64,000 nucleotides of DNA, from the NCBI RefSeq assembly GCF_030817215.1, contig NZ_JAUSZA010000001.1:7476501-7540500 (forward strand). Reading direction: 5' to 3'. The notes below the pieces were generated by a model. The model had not been told where the DNA came from, searched no databases, and was given only the letters and a program-made list of their open reading frames with translations. A program made the position numbers and the translations under genes. Shown piece after piece: positions 8,457 through 16,115 of this stretch (position 1 is its first letter; each line of letters begins with the position of its first letter). The DNA comes from Paenibacillus sp. V4I3. GTDB taxonomy: Bacteria > Bacillota > Bacilli > Paenibacillales > NBRC-103111.

Positions 8457-8759
8457 TTAGGTTATTGGCTCGTGTACGGTAACTAATTTGGTCCCATCGG
8501 GAAACGTAGCCTCTACCTGCACCTCATGAATCATTTGAGGTACACCTTCCATAACTTGCTCAGCTCTCAGAATCGTTGTACCGAATGCCATCAATTGAGC
8601 AACGGTCAACCCATCCCTTGCTCCTTCCATAATTTCGGATGTTAGCAGAGCTATGCTTTCGGGATAATTCAGTTTCAAGCCTCTGGCAAGTCTTCGGCGT
8701 GCGAGATCAGCTGCCACAGTAATGAGCAGCTTTTCTTTTTCTCTCTCCGTTAAATGCAC
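8457..8759 (-). CDS. ureA: Urease gamma subunit
   Basis: First gene of the urease operon. The 100-residue protein shows MHLTEREKEKLLITVAADLA, RGLKLNYPESIALLTSEIMEGARDG and VQVEATFPDGTKLVTVHEPI, all characteristic of UreA. The start is GTG at 8759 with GAGGTG five bases upstream; the nearby ATG is out of frame. A near-consensus promoter and a GlnR/TnrA-type box lie upstream, pointing to control by nitrogen status. Confidence 0.96.
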   Translation of the reverse strand: MHLTEREKEKLLITVAADLARRRLARGLKLNYPESIALLTSEIMEGARDGLTVAQLMAFGTTILRAEQVMEGVPQMIHEVQVEATFPDGTKLVTVHEPIT

Positions 8760-8804
8760 ATCTTCACCTCATTAAAATCCGAATAATGGTAATTACTTAT
8801 CCTT

Positions 8805-8857
8805 ATTATATTCGTGTATTCCATGATTGTAAATCATCAATGTTAGATATTATGACA
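8805..8857 (-). promoter_or_regulatory. ureA promoter with upstream GlnR/TnrA box
   Basis: On the minus strand TTTACA (8828-8833) and TATAAT (8805-8810) are 17 bases apart. The box TGTTAGATATTATGACA at 8841-8857 fits the GlnR/TnrA consensus TGTNA-N7-TNACA exactly. Its centre is about 50 bases upstream of the inferred start point, the place from which TnrA-type regulators activate transcription in Bacillus. Activation under nitrogen limitation is inferred from that spacing. Confidence 0.75.
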
Positions 8858-8956
8858 CCAAAACAACGATTTCTGAAGTCGTTCTTCGTATTTTATGTGA
8901 TTTCAACAAAAAAATAGCTAATTTTTGTGCGCTGTTAACAAAAAAACCTTTATATA

Positions 8957-9009
8957 TGTCAACTATATTGACACTAACTTGTTTCGCACTTTATCATAAG
9001 CCTTGTAAT
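8957..9009 (+). promoter_or_regulatory. urtA promoter with GlnR/TnrA box
   Basis: TGTCAACTATATTGACA at 8957-8973 is a second exact TGTNA-N7-TNACA match. Two promoter readings are possible. TTGACA (8968-8973), inside the box, with TTATCA (8991-8996) at 17 bases would make the box repressing. Alternatively TGTAAT (9004-9009) as -10 with a poor -35 would put the box centre about 50 bases upstream, an activating place matching the ureA side. The sequence alone does not decide. Confidence 0.7.
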
Positions 9010-9042
9010 CCAAATCTTGTAAGCAAAGGGAGTGGGACGTGA

Positions 9043-10317
9043 ATGAGAGAGATACGAAACAAAGGTAAGCTCACAGTCGCTTTGAGTATGGCTTTGATGA
9101 TGGTCATGGCTGGCTGTGCAAAGACAGAGCCAACTACATCCACGACAACTACACCTATGGCGACCAAAGCCGCTGAAGCTAAGGCGGAGACGAAGGATGA
9201 AACGGTACCTGTTGGTATTCTTCACTCACTGACAGGCACGATGTCCATTAGCGAGGTGTCTGTCAGAGATGCTGAACTTATGGCGATTGACGAAATTAAT
9301 GCAGCTGGGGGACTCTTAGGTAAAAAAATCAAGCCCGTGATTGAAGACGGTGCATCCGATTGGCCGACTTTTGCAGAGAAAACTAAGAAGTTACTGCAAA
9401 AGGACAGCGTCGTAACCATCTTTGGCTGCTGGACATCTGCCAGCCGCAAAGCCGTGCTTCCTGTCGTCGAACAAAACAAAGGATTACTGTGGTATCCGGT
9501 ACAGTATGAAGGCGTGGAATCATCACCTAATATCTTCTACATTGGCGCAACAACGAACCAACAAATTATCCCTGCGGTAACTTGGCTTCTTCAAAACAAA
9601 GGCAAGAAATTCTACCTGCTTGGTTCCGATTACGTATTCCCGAGAACAGCCAACAAAATTATTAAAGAGCAATTGAAAGCTGAAGGCGGATCGCTTGTTG
9701 CCGAAGAATACACACCACTTGGACACACGGACTACAATACAATCATTAGTAAAATCAAAAAAGAGAAGCCAGATGTCATTTTCAATACGCTGAACGGCGA
9801 CAGTAACGTAGCCTTCTTCAAGCAATTGAAAGATGCAGGCATTTCATCCAAAGATCTAACAACAATGTCCGTAAGTATCGCTGAGGAAGAGGTTCGCGGT
9901 ATTGGAGCATCTGTCCTTGATGGACACTATACAGCTTGGAATTACTACCAAACAACAGATACACCTGAGAATAAAAAATTCGTTGAAGCTTACAAAGCTA
10001 AATACGGCAAAGACCGCGTTACGGATGATCCGATCGAAGCTGGTTACACGGCCGTTTACTTATGGGCTGCAGCTGTTAAGAAAGCAGGATCCTTTGAGGT
10101 AGAGAAAGTAAAAGCTGCTGCCAAAGGTATCGAGTTTAACGCACCTGAAGGTAAAGTGGTCATTGATGGAGAGAACCAACATATTTCCAAAACGGCTCGA
10201 ATCGGTCAAATTACGGCGGATGGCCAAATCAAAGAAATATGGAACTCCGGCCAACCACTCAAACCAGATCCTTTCCTCAAAACATACCCTTGGGGCGGAG
10301 AAGTCACGAAAAAATAA
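9043..10317 (+). CDS. urtA: Urea ABC transporter, substrate-binding lipoprotein
   Basis: A 424-residue extracytoplasmic binding protein. The lipobox is VMAGC (residues 21-25 area), followed by a Thr/Ala-rich linker. The mature part has the FmdD/AmiC-like features VPVGILHSLTGTMSISE, GCWTSASRKAVLPVVE, LLWYPVQYEGVESSPNIFYIGA and YPWGGE at the end, which separate urea-binding UrtA from branched-chain amino acid binders. GGGAGTGGG precedes the start. It is the first gene of urtABCDE and divergent from urease, so the two units import and then split urea. Confidence 0.94.
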   Translation: MREIRNKGKLTVALSMALMMVMAGCAKTEPTTSTTTTPMATKAAEAKAETKDETVPVGILHSLTGTMSISEVSVRDAELMAIDEINAAGGLLGKKIKPVIEDGASDWPTFAEKTKKLLQKDSVVTIFGCWTSASRKAVLPVVEQNKGLLWYPVQYEGVESSPNIFYIGATTNQQIIPAVTWLLQNKGKKFYLLGSDYVFPRTANKIIKEQLKAEGGSLVAEEYTPLGHTDYNTIISKIKKEKPDVIFNTLNGDSNVAFFKQLKDAGISSKDLTTMSVSIAEEEVRGIGASVLDGHYTAWNYYQTTDTPENKKFVEAYKAKYGKDRVTDDPIEAGYTAVYLWAAAVKKAGSFEVEKVKAAAKGIEFNAPEGKVVIDGENQHISKTARIGQITADGQIKEIWNSGQPLKPDPFLKTYPWGGEVTKK

Positions 10318-10332
10318 AGTTAGTTATTGGAG

Positions 10333-10358
10333 CCAGGACTGCCTAACGGCAGTCCTGG
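10333..10358 (+). other. Intercistronic hairpin between urtA and urtB
   Basis: A perfect 11-base stem CCAGGACTGCC / GGCAGTCCTGG with loop TAAC lies just after urtA. It has no real T-run, so it more probably stabilises the urtA mRNA end or only partly terminates, giving more binding protein than permease. Confidence 0.65.
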
Positions 10359-10397
10359 ATTTCACCATTTACTTGGGGTTTACTGGGAGGGATTGTC

Positions 10398-11303
10398 ATG
10401 AGTCTGCTGCTTCTTCAATTATTTAACGGTCTAAGCCTTAGCTCCATTCTGCTGTTGATCGCCATCGGTCTTGCGATTACATTCGGCTTGATGAATGTTA
10501 TGAATATGGCACATGGCGAATTCATCATGATTGGCGCCTACATGGCTTATCTAGTCCAGCAGTGGTTCCAGAAGTTTCTACCGGCGTCCGCTTTCGGATG
10601 GTATTTCATCGTGTCGTTAGGAGTTGCCTTTGCGGTAGCCTTCTTTGTCGGCTGGCTTCTCGAAGTTTTTCTTATTCGATTCATGTACGGCAGACCTTTA
10701 GACAGCCTGCTTGCTACATGGGGAGTAAGCCTTGCCTTGCAACAGCTTGCGCGCACCATCTTCGGTGCTCCTAACGTGGCTGTCAAAGCACCCGAATGGT
10801 TGGAAGGCGGACTCCATCTATCAGCGGACCTCATTCTCCCTTACAAGCGCCTCTTTATTATTGCTTTGGTTGCGCTATGTATCTTGGTGATTTATATGTA
10901 CCTGTACCACTCAGCCGGAGGAAGGCGCATGAGAGCTGTTATGCAAAATCGTGAAATGGCTGCTTGTCTTGGTATTTCCACACGTAGAGTAGATGCTCAG
11001 TCCTTCGCTTTTGGCTCCGCTATGGCAGGAATTGCCGGATGCGCCTTAACGCTTCTTGGACCTATTGGACCAACCATAGGCACTTATTATATTGTGGATG
11101 CGTTCATGGTTGTCGTACTTGGTGGAATTGGCAAGCTGATTGGAACCGTAGCAGGAGCATTAGGTATTGGGGTTTTCAATACAGCTTTGGAATACACAAC
11201 AAGTGCTACGCTCGGTAAAGTGCTAGTCTTTACGCTCATAATAGCCTTCTTGCAATGGAAACCGATGGGACTTGTGACGATCCGTTCAAGATCCTTAGAT
11301 TGA
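10398..11303 (+). CDS. urtB: Urea ABC transporter permease UrtB
   Basis: A 301-residue membrane protein of the LivH type with about eight helices. The start MSLLLLQLFNGLSLSSILLLIAIGLAITFGLMNVMNMAHGEF contains, in parts, the GLAITFGLMNVMNMAHGE motif typical of this branch, and the EAA-like loop falls in MAACLGISTRRVDAQSFAFGSAMAGIAG. GGGAGG lies before the start. It forms the transmembrane channel with UrtC. Confidence 0.93.
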   Translation: MSLLLLQLFNGLSLSSILLLIAIGLAITFGLMNVMNMAHGEFIMIGAYMAYLVQQWFQKFLPASAFGWYFIVSLGVAFAVAFFVGWLLEVFLIRFMYGRPLDSLLATWGVSLALQQLARTIFGAPNVAVKAPEWLEGGLHLSADLILPYKRLFIIALVALCILVIYMYLYHSAGGRRMRAVMQNREMAACLGISTRRVDAQSFAFGSAMAGIAGCALTLLGPIGPTIGTYYIVDAFMVVVLGGIGKLIGTVAGALGIGVFNTALEYTTSATLGKVLVFTLIIAFLQWKPMGLVTIRSRSLD

Positions 11304-11324
11304 AGAAAGGATGTGGTATCTTCC

Positions 11325-12401
11325 ATGCTCTTAACGGGACAATCCAAGCTTAAATTGATCGTCTATGCCGTTTTTTTGATCGCTATCGCTCTGGCTCCTT
11401 TGTTCATGTCAGACTTCCGACTTTCGCTTCTTGGCAAGTTTCTCGCTTATGCCATCATTGCCATGGGAATTGATCTGATTTGGGGCTATACGGGCATTCT
11501 TAGCCTCGGCCATGGCGTCTACTTCGGACTTGGCGCTTATTGTATGGCCATGCATCTTAAGCTCGCCGCGACGCCAGACCAACTTCCGGATTTCATGTCA
11601 TGGAGCGGTGTTGAAAGCTTACCGTGGTTCTGGGCTCCTTTCCACAATGCAGGCGCTGCATTCCTACTCGCCCTCATCATTCCGATGATCGTTGCATTCA
11701 TCTTAGGATATTTTACATTCCGCAACCGCATTAAAGGTGCCTTCTTCTCCATTTTGTCTCAGGCGTTGGTCATTATTACCGTCACGTTATTCGTTGGCCA
11801 ACAAGGCTATACAGGTGGAACTAACGGACTAACTAATTTCACCACCTTTCTTGGCTTAAACCTGCAATCCCAATCTACGAAATTATTATTTTTCTATCTC
11901 ACTTTAGCTGTTGTTGTTGTTGTTCTTATTCTATGCAGTCTGCTCGTCACCAGTCGTATGGGGAACATTCTCACAGCCATTCGTGATGGTGAAAATCGGG
12001 TTCGCTTTATTGGTTACAATCCAGTCACTTATAAAGTATTCATTTACTGCGTTTCAGCAGGATTAGCCGGACTTGCCGGTGTGCTCTTCGTCCTTCAGGA
12101 AGGCATTATCTCACCTGCACAAATGGGCATTGTCCCTTCTATTGAGATGGTTCTTTGGGTGGCTATCGGGGGGCGCTCAACGATCGGAGGCGCCGTTCTT
12201 GGAGCGTTAATCACCAACGCAGCCAAAACAACGTTTAGCGAAGCTTACCCAGCCTGGTGGCCTATTATGCTCGGAGCCATGTTCATTATTGTTGTACTGC
12301 TGCTGCCCAAAGGTATCGTCGGTACGATCACACACTATACCTCCAATTGGAAAAAACCCGTGCTTCCTAAGCCGATTTCTTCATCGCAAGAAGCAAGCTG
12401 A
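11325..12401 (+). CDS. urtC: Urea ABC transporter permease UrtC
   Basis: LivM-type permease with about ten membrane segments. IDLIWGYTGILSLGHGVYFGLGAY and the coupling region RDGENRVRFIGYNPVTYKVFIYC are typical. The start is uncertain: ATG at 11325 is 13 bases from AAAGGA, while GTG at 11313 in the same frame is too close to it; I chose the ATG (358 aa). The gene follows urtB with a short gap and precedes the two ATPases. Confidence 0.92.
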   Translation: MLLTGQSKLKLIVYAVFLIAIALAPLFMSDFRLSLLGKFLAYAIIAMGIDLIWGYTGILSLGHGVYFGLGAYCMAMHLKLAATPDQLPDFMSWSGVESLPWFWAPFHNAGAAFLLALIIPMIVAFILGYFTFRNRIKGAFFSILSQALVIITVTLFVGQQGYTGGTNGLTNFTTFLGLNLQSQSTKLLFFYLTLAVVVVVLILCSLLVTSRMGNILTAIRDGENRVRFIGYNPVTYKVFIYCVSAGLAGLAGVLFVLQEGIISPAQMGIVPSIEMVLWVAIGGRSTIGGAVLGALITNAAKTTFSEAYPAWWPIMLGAMFIIVVLLLPKGIVGTITHYTSNWKKPVLPKPISSSQEAS

Positions 12402-12450
12402 CCATACACCAAATCCTTAATATTATGAAATTTGAAGGGGGAACATCCCA

Positions 12451-13242
12451 ATGCTAGGACAATTAGCGAAACAACAACCTGTAGCCGGCGAGAAAATCCT
12501 TAGCGTTAAAGGACTTGAAGTGAGCTTTGACGGATTTAAAGCCTTACGAAATCTGGACTTTTCCCTGCAATATGGAGAGCTTCGGTTCCTCATTGGGCCG
12601 AACGGAGCAGGTAAAACGACGCTCTTGGATGTCATTTGCGGGAAAGTGAAACCTTCGCAAGGTCACGTTTATTTCAAAGAATCGATTGATCTCTCCAAGC
12701 ACCAAGAACACCAAATTGCTCAACTTGGCATTGGACGTAAATTCCAAGCACCATCCGTCTTCTCTACATTAACCGTTTTTGAAAATTTGGCTCTTTCTAT
12801 GAAACAACAGCGCGGTCTCCTAAGCGCACTATGGACCAAGACGACGAGTGAACAGCGCGACCGCTTGCATCTCCGACTCGAGATGATAGGCCTGCAAAGT
12901 AAAGTCAAAGAACGCGCGGGGTCACTCTCTCACGGCGAGAAACAGTGGCTTGAAATCGGGATGCTGCTCATGCAGGAGCCCGATCTACTACTGCTTGATG
13001 AGCCTGCCGCCGGCATGACAGATAGCGAAACCGAGAAAACAGGTGAGCTGCTGCACGAAATAGCGGCTAATCAGACGATCATCGTAGTTGAACACGATAT
13101 GGAGTTTGTTCGCCAATTCGCTAGAACGGTCACAGTACTTCATGAAGGCACTGTGCTTCGGGAAGGCACGATGCAGGATATTCAGAATGATGATAAGGTT
13201 GCTGAGGTTTATCTAGGAAGGAGAGTGGAACGAGGTGCTTAA
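12451..13242 (+). CDS. urtD: Urea ABC transporter ATP-binding protein UrtD
   Basis: An ABC ATPase of the LivG branch, 263 residues. Walker A is GPNGAGKTTLLD (about residues 50-61), the signature region is SLSHGEKQWLEIGMLLM, Walker B is LLLLDEPAAGM, and the switch histidine is in VVEHDMEFV. GRKFQAPSVF matches the Q-loop of this branch. The ribosome site is GGGGGA. It pairs with UrtE to energise urea uptake. Confidence 0.94.
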   Translation: MLGQLAKQQPVAGEKILSVKGLEVSFDGFKALRNLDFSLQYGELRFLIGPNGAGKTTLLDVICGKVKPSQGHVYFKESIDLSKHQEHQIAQLGIGRKFQAPSVFSTLTVFENLALSMKQQRGLLSALWTKTTSEQRDRLHLRLEMIGLQSKVKERAGSLSHGEKQWLEIGMLLMQEPDLLLLDEPAAGMTDSETEKTGELLHEIAANQTIIVVEHDMEFVRQFARTVTVLHEGTVLREGTMQDIQNDDKVAEVYLGRRVERGA

Positions 13243-13930
13243 CCTTCAGAAGATAGAAGCCGGTTACGGCGAGAGTATGGTTGTACGCCATGTCAACCTT
13301 CAGGTAAAACCTGGGCAAATCGTTTGTCTAATGGGCCGCAACGGTGTAGGGAAATCCACACTCATGAAGAGCATTATGGGACTCATTCAGCCGAAGTCCG
13401 GAACGATCCACTACAACGAACGGAATATAACGTCATTCCCGCCGGATCGACGAGCCAAATTAGGGATCGGCTACGTGCCGCAAGGCCGTGAGATTTTCCC
13501 ACAGCTTACTGTTGAGGAAAACCTGCTTCTTGGGCTTGAAGCTGCAACTGATGGAAGAAAAAAGCTCCCTGAATCCCTCTTCGACACCTTCCCCGTGCTT
13601 CGTCAAATGCTTCACCGCAAAGGAGGCGACCTCAGCGGCGGGCAGCAGCAGCAATTAGCGATAGCCCGCGCCTTAGCCCCTGGCCCCAAGCTGCTGCTGC
13701 TAGATGAGCCGATGGAAGGTATCCAGCCTTCTATTGTCATGGAGATTGAAGCCATCATTGAATCTATCAAACAGAGTCGAGAAATTGCCGTATTACTTGT
13801 CGAACAAAGTTTAGAGTTCGCTACAGGCATTGCCGATTACTATTATGTATTGGACCGAGGGACAATAGCCGCCGAAGGTCATGCCGAGCATTTGAGCGAA
13901 GATCAAGTCCGAAAGCACTTAACGGTATGA
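13235..13930 (+). CDS. urtE: Urea ABC transporter ATP-binding protein UrtE
   Basis: Second ATPase, LivF branch, 231 residues. Walker A is GRNGVGKSTLMKS, the signature is DLSGGQQQQLAIARAL, Walker B is LLLLDEPMEGIQPS, and the switch residue lies in VEQSLEFA. The GTG start overlaps the urtD end by eight bases, with AGGAGA upstream. It closes the operon, which is followed by a long terminator hairpin. Confidence 0.94.
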   Translation: MLNLQKIEAGYGESMVVRHVNLQVKPGQIVCLMGRNGVGKSTLMKSIMGLIQPKSGTIHYNERNITSFPPDRRAKLGIGYVPQGREIFPQLTVEENLLLGLEAATDGRKKLPESLFDTFPVLRQMLHRKGGDLSGGQQQQLAIARALAPGPKLLLLDEPMEGIQPSIVMEIEAIIESIKQSREIAVLLVEQSLEFATGIADYYYVLDRGTIAAEGHAEHLSEDQVRKHLTV

Positions 13931-13960
13931 TTTTGCTTACATGGACCCACCCTACAGAAG

Positions 13961-14020
13961 GAAGCTGGATTACTTGACCTATGAAATTAGGCGTCAAGTA
14001 CCGTCCAGCTTCTTTTTTTT
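13961..14020 (+). terminator. Terminator of urtABCDE
   Basis: A long imperfect stem pairs GAAGCTGGA and TACTTGAC on the left with GTCAAGTA and TCCAGCTTC on the right, followed by eight T residues. Confidence 0.85.
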
Positions 14021-14156
14021 CATACGGAGGAACTAATTATGAAGTTAAGCTGGACGTCACAAAATGTATAATGATAACATGCATATATAGGATCGAATGT
14101 TGCGTCCGGCATATCGAGCACCGAACCTTTTGAAGGAAAAGGAGGGGGGAACGTTT

Positions 14157-14843
14157 ATGTCTAAGATATTAATTATTGAAGATGATTTAAGCATTGGTGA
14201 AATGATGTCGATTTATTTGTACGAAGAAGGCTATCAAGTTATGCGTGCGGAAACTGGCCGTCAAGGCGAAGTGTTATTTCGAGATTTCGAACCTGATATC
14301 ATCGTGCTTGACATTATGCTGCCTGATGTTGACGGGATTCAGCTATGCACAGACTTCCGAAATTCGTCAACCATCCCCATTCTTATGGTATCCGCCAAAA
14401 ATGAGGTCTCCGATCGCGTTAAAGGCCTGCAGACTGGCGCAGATGATTACCTATGCAAACCATTCTCCATGAGGGAACTGTCAGCAAGAATACAAGCTTT
14501 ACTGCGACGTTCACATGCCTTTCCTCCGCCAGTTCAATCTACCGATACGACCGAGCAAGTCGTTCATCTGGACCTAGAGAAGCGCTGCCTTTTTGTACAT
14601 AACAAACTAATAGAGACCACTTTTTCTGAATTTGAAATTATGAAACTTTTTTGGCAGAATCAAGGACGAGTATACAGCCGGGAGGAGCTTTTAAACCGGG
14701 TCCGCGGTTTCGATTCCTATGTAACTGAACGTGCAATCGATGTACATATCGCAAACCTTCGCAAAAAGATAGAAGCTGATCCAAAAGAACCGAAATATAT
14801 TAAGACGGTTTGGGGTGTCGGTTATAAATTTCTACTTACGTAA
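14157..14843 (+). CDS. OmpR/PhoB-family response regulator (orphan)
   Basis: A two-domain regulator of 228 residues. The receiver domain has the acidic pair in IIEDDLSIGE, the phosphoacceptor aspartate in IIVLDIMLPDVDG, and the lysine in DDYLCKPFSMREL. The C-terminal winged helix ends in AIDVHIANLRKKIE and TVWGVGYKF. ATG at 14157 with AGGAGGGGG is preferred over an upstream in-frame ATG. No histidine kinase gene is next to it, and its own terminator follows, so it is an orphan and its signal is unknown. Confidence 0.9.
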   Translation: MSKILIIEDDLSIGEMMSIYLYEEGYQVMRAETGRQGEVLFRDFEPDIIVLDIMLPDVDGIQLCTDFRNSSTIPILMVSAKNEVSDRVKGLQTGADDYLCKPFSMRELSARIQALLRRSHAFPPPVQSTDTTEQVVHLDLEKRCLFVHNKLIETTFSEFEIMKLFWQNQGRVYSREELLNRVRGFDSYVTERAIDVHIANLRKKIEADPKEPKYIKTVWGVGYKFLLT

Positions 14844-14864
14844 GCTCCCAATGGGGCTTTTTTT
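14842..14864 (+). terminator. Terminator of the response regulator gene
   Basis: The stem AAGCTCCC/GGGGCTT, with a short AAT loop and one G-T pair, is followed by a run of seven T. Confidence 0.75.
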
Positions 14865-14964
14865 GTTTGGGATAATTAAGCAAAAACCAGTCACCAAATG
14901 GGCAGATGCACAATATGATGATTATGGATAATGACACGCACTAAGAATTTGTTTCAAATTTCAA

Positions 14965-15003
14965 TTATGAAGAAAGCTTTCTCAAGGAAAGCTCAAGGAG
15001 GAA
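14965..15003 (+). repeat. Hairpin-plus-ribosome-site leader before gerQ
   Basis: AGCTTTC (14975-14981) pairs with GAAAGCT (14987-14993) and is followed at once by CAAGGAGGAAA. The layout (seven-base stem, short loop, C plus AGGAGGAAA) matches the leaders at 16001-16112 and 48630-48713. Confidence 0.5.
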
Positions 15004-15011
15004 ATACCAAC

Positions 15012-15515
15012 ATGTTGAATAGCCCTTACAGAATCGGTAACCTAGGAAACCAAGGCATGGCCCCGCAAGTCCCTTACGGATATCCTTATCCGGCTTATCC
15101 CGTTCCAACAACGGGTGCGAATAAACCTGCACCAAGCGGAACTGCATTTCCGCCTGCTGGAACTGCTTTTCCACCGGCCGGAGCGGCATTTCCACCTGCT
15201 GGGGGTCTGCAAACCGGTGTAAATGTACCAGGTCTTCTCCCAATGGAAGAATCTTATATCGAGAATATTCTCCGTTTGAACCTTGGTAAAATGGCTACAA
15301 TCTACATGACATACGAAAATAACTCGCAATGGAATGCCAAAATTTTCAAAGGCAAACTGGAGGCAGCTGGCCGCGATCATATTATCATCAGCGATCCAGC
15401 TACCGGTATGCGTTTCTTATTGCTCATGGTGAATCTAGACTACATTACATTCGACGAGGAACTTCAGTATTACTATCCATACTCTGGCGGCGGACCTGGC
15501 CAACAGAGAGCATAA
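15012..15515 (+). CDS. gerQ: Spore coat protein GerQ
   Basis: GerQ is an inner-coat protein, cross-linked by transglutaminase and needed to place the cortex hydrolase CwlJ. The C-terminal half has the family core MEESYIENILRLNLGK, TIYMTYENNSQWNAK and EAAGRDHIIISDP. The N-terminal half is Pro/Tyr/Gly-rich and includes three tandem AFPPAG units (about residues 51-70) coded by 21-bp DNA repeats, a feature likely to vary between strains. ATG at 15012 follows AAGGAGG; the longer open frame upstream is not supported. Expected size 167 aa. Confidence 0.9.
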   Translation: MLNSPYRIGNLGNQGMAPQVPYGYPYPAYPVPTTGANKPAPSGTAFPPAGTAFPPAGAAFPPAGGLQTGVNVPGLLPMEESYIENILRLNLGKMATIYMTYENNSQWNAKIFKGKLEAAGRDHIIISDPATGMRFLLLMVNLDYITFDEELQYYYPYSGGGPGQQRA

Positions 15516-15528
15516 TTAGATCACACAT

Positions 15529-15567
15529 AAAGCCGTTTGCTCTTTCGTTAGAGCAGCGGCTTTTTTT
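15529..15567 (+). terminator. Terminator of gerQ
   Basis: AAAGCCGTTTGCTCT pairs with AGAGCAGCGGCTTT, with loop TTCGTT, followed by T residues. It also lies just after the end of the convergent gene at 15569. Confidence 0.8.
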
Positions 15568-15568
15568 G

Positions 15569-15865
15569 TCATGTAGAGGTCACTTCTGTGAAATGCCACA
15601 TATGCAGTTTGCGCAGGCCGCCTTCAATCCACTCTTCCCATACGGCTTGATGTGAAGCATTTTCGTTTCCATGCAAGCGTTCTTGTTTCAATGAGAGATA
15701 CTCCTCATAGGTAACTTTCTTCCAAATTTCCACAAAAAGCCCTGCCTGATCCGTTCCCTCCAGCAGTTCAAATCGCCCTTCCCGCCGCTGCCATTCCTGC
15801 ATATAGATGAGAAAAGAGTCCCGAAAGGCGGGTTTTATGGCATACTCTACAAAAACTTTGAACAT
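15569..15865 (-). CDS. Conserved protein, possible dimeric alpha-beta barrel domain
   Basis: A 98-residue soluble protein starting MFKVFVEYAIKPAFRDSFLIYM. The alternation VEYAIKPAFRDSF...FVEIWKKVTYEEY...LHMWHFTEV suggests a ferredoxin-like fold of the antibiotic-biosynthesis-monooxygenase/NIPSNAP kind, but no catalytic residues can be named. GGGAGAT before the ATG is a good ribosome site. It is convergent with gerQ and not in an operon. The fold is an inference from secondary-structure pattern only. Confidence 0.6.
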   Translation of the reverse strand: MFKVFVEYAIKPAFRDSFLIYMQEWQRREGRFELLEGTDQAGLFVEIWKKVTYEEYLSLKQERLHGNENASHQAVWEEWIEGGLRKLHMWHFTEVTST

Positions 15866-16000
15866 TTTTAGATCTCCCTCTGATTTATTTTTTGCTCCAA
15901 AATGGTAAACTAATAAAAAGACGGAAAAATGACCATGCTTACAAGGATAAATGATTCCGTCGTCTTATAAGGACGAGCGCGTTTATCAAGGTTGATGCGA

Positions 16001-16112
16001 AGCAAAAGTATAAAACTTATACTTTCTTATCAACTAAAGTAAGTTTTCCTACGGAAAACTCAGCCCATGCTTACGAAGAAAATTTTCTACGGAAAATTCT
16101 TAGGAGGAAACC
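16001..16112 (+). repeat. Multi-hairpin leader ending in the yfhP ribosome site
   Basis: Three perfect hairpins follow each other: AAAGTATAA/TTATACTTT (16005-16025), AGTTTTCC/GGAAAACT (16042-16060) and AATTTTC/GAAAATT (16081-16098). The last two share the loop TACG or TAC. Then comes CTTAGGAGGAAACC, whose AGGAGG serves the gene at 16116. GCTTACGAAGAAA precedes the last hairpin, as in the element at 48630. Confidence 0.65.
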
Positions 16113-16115
16113 CAT

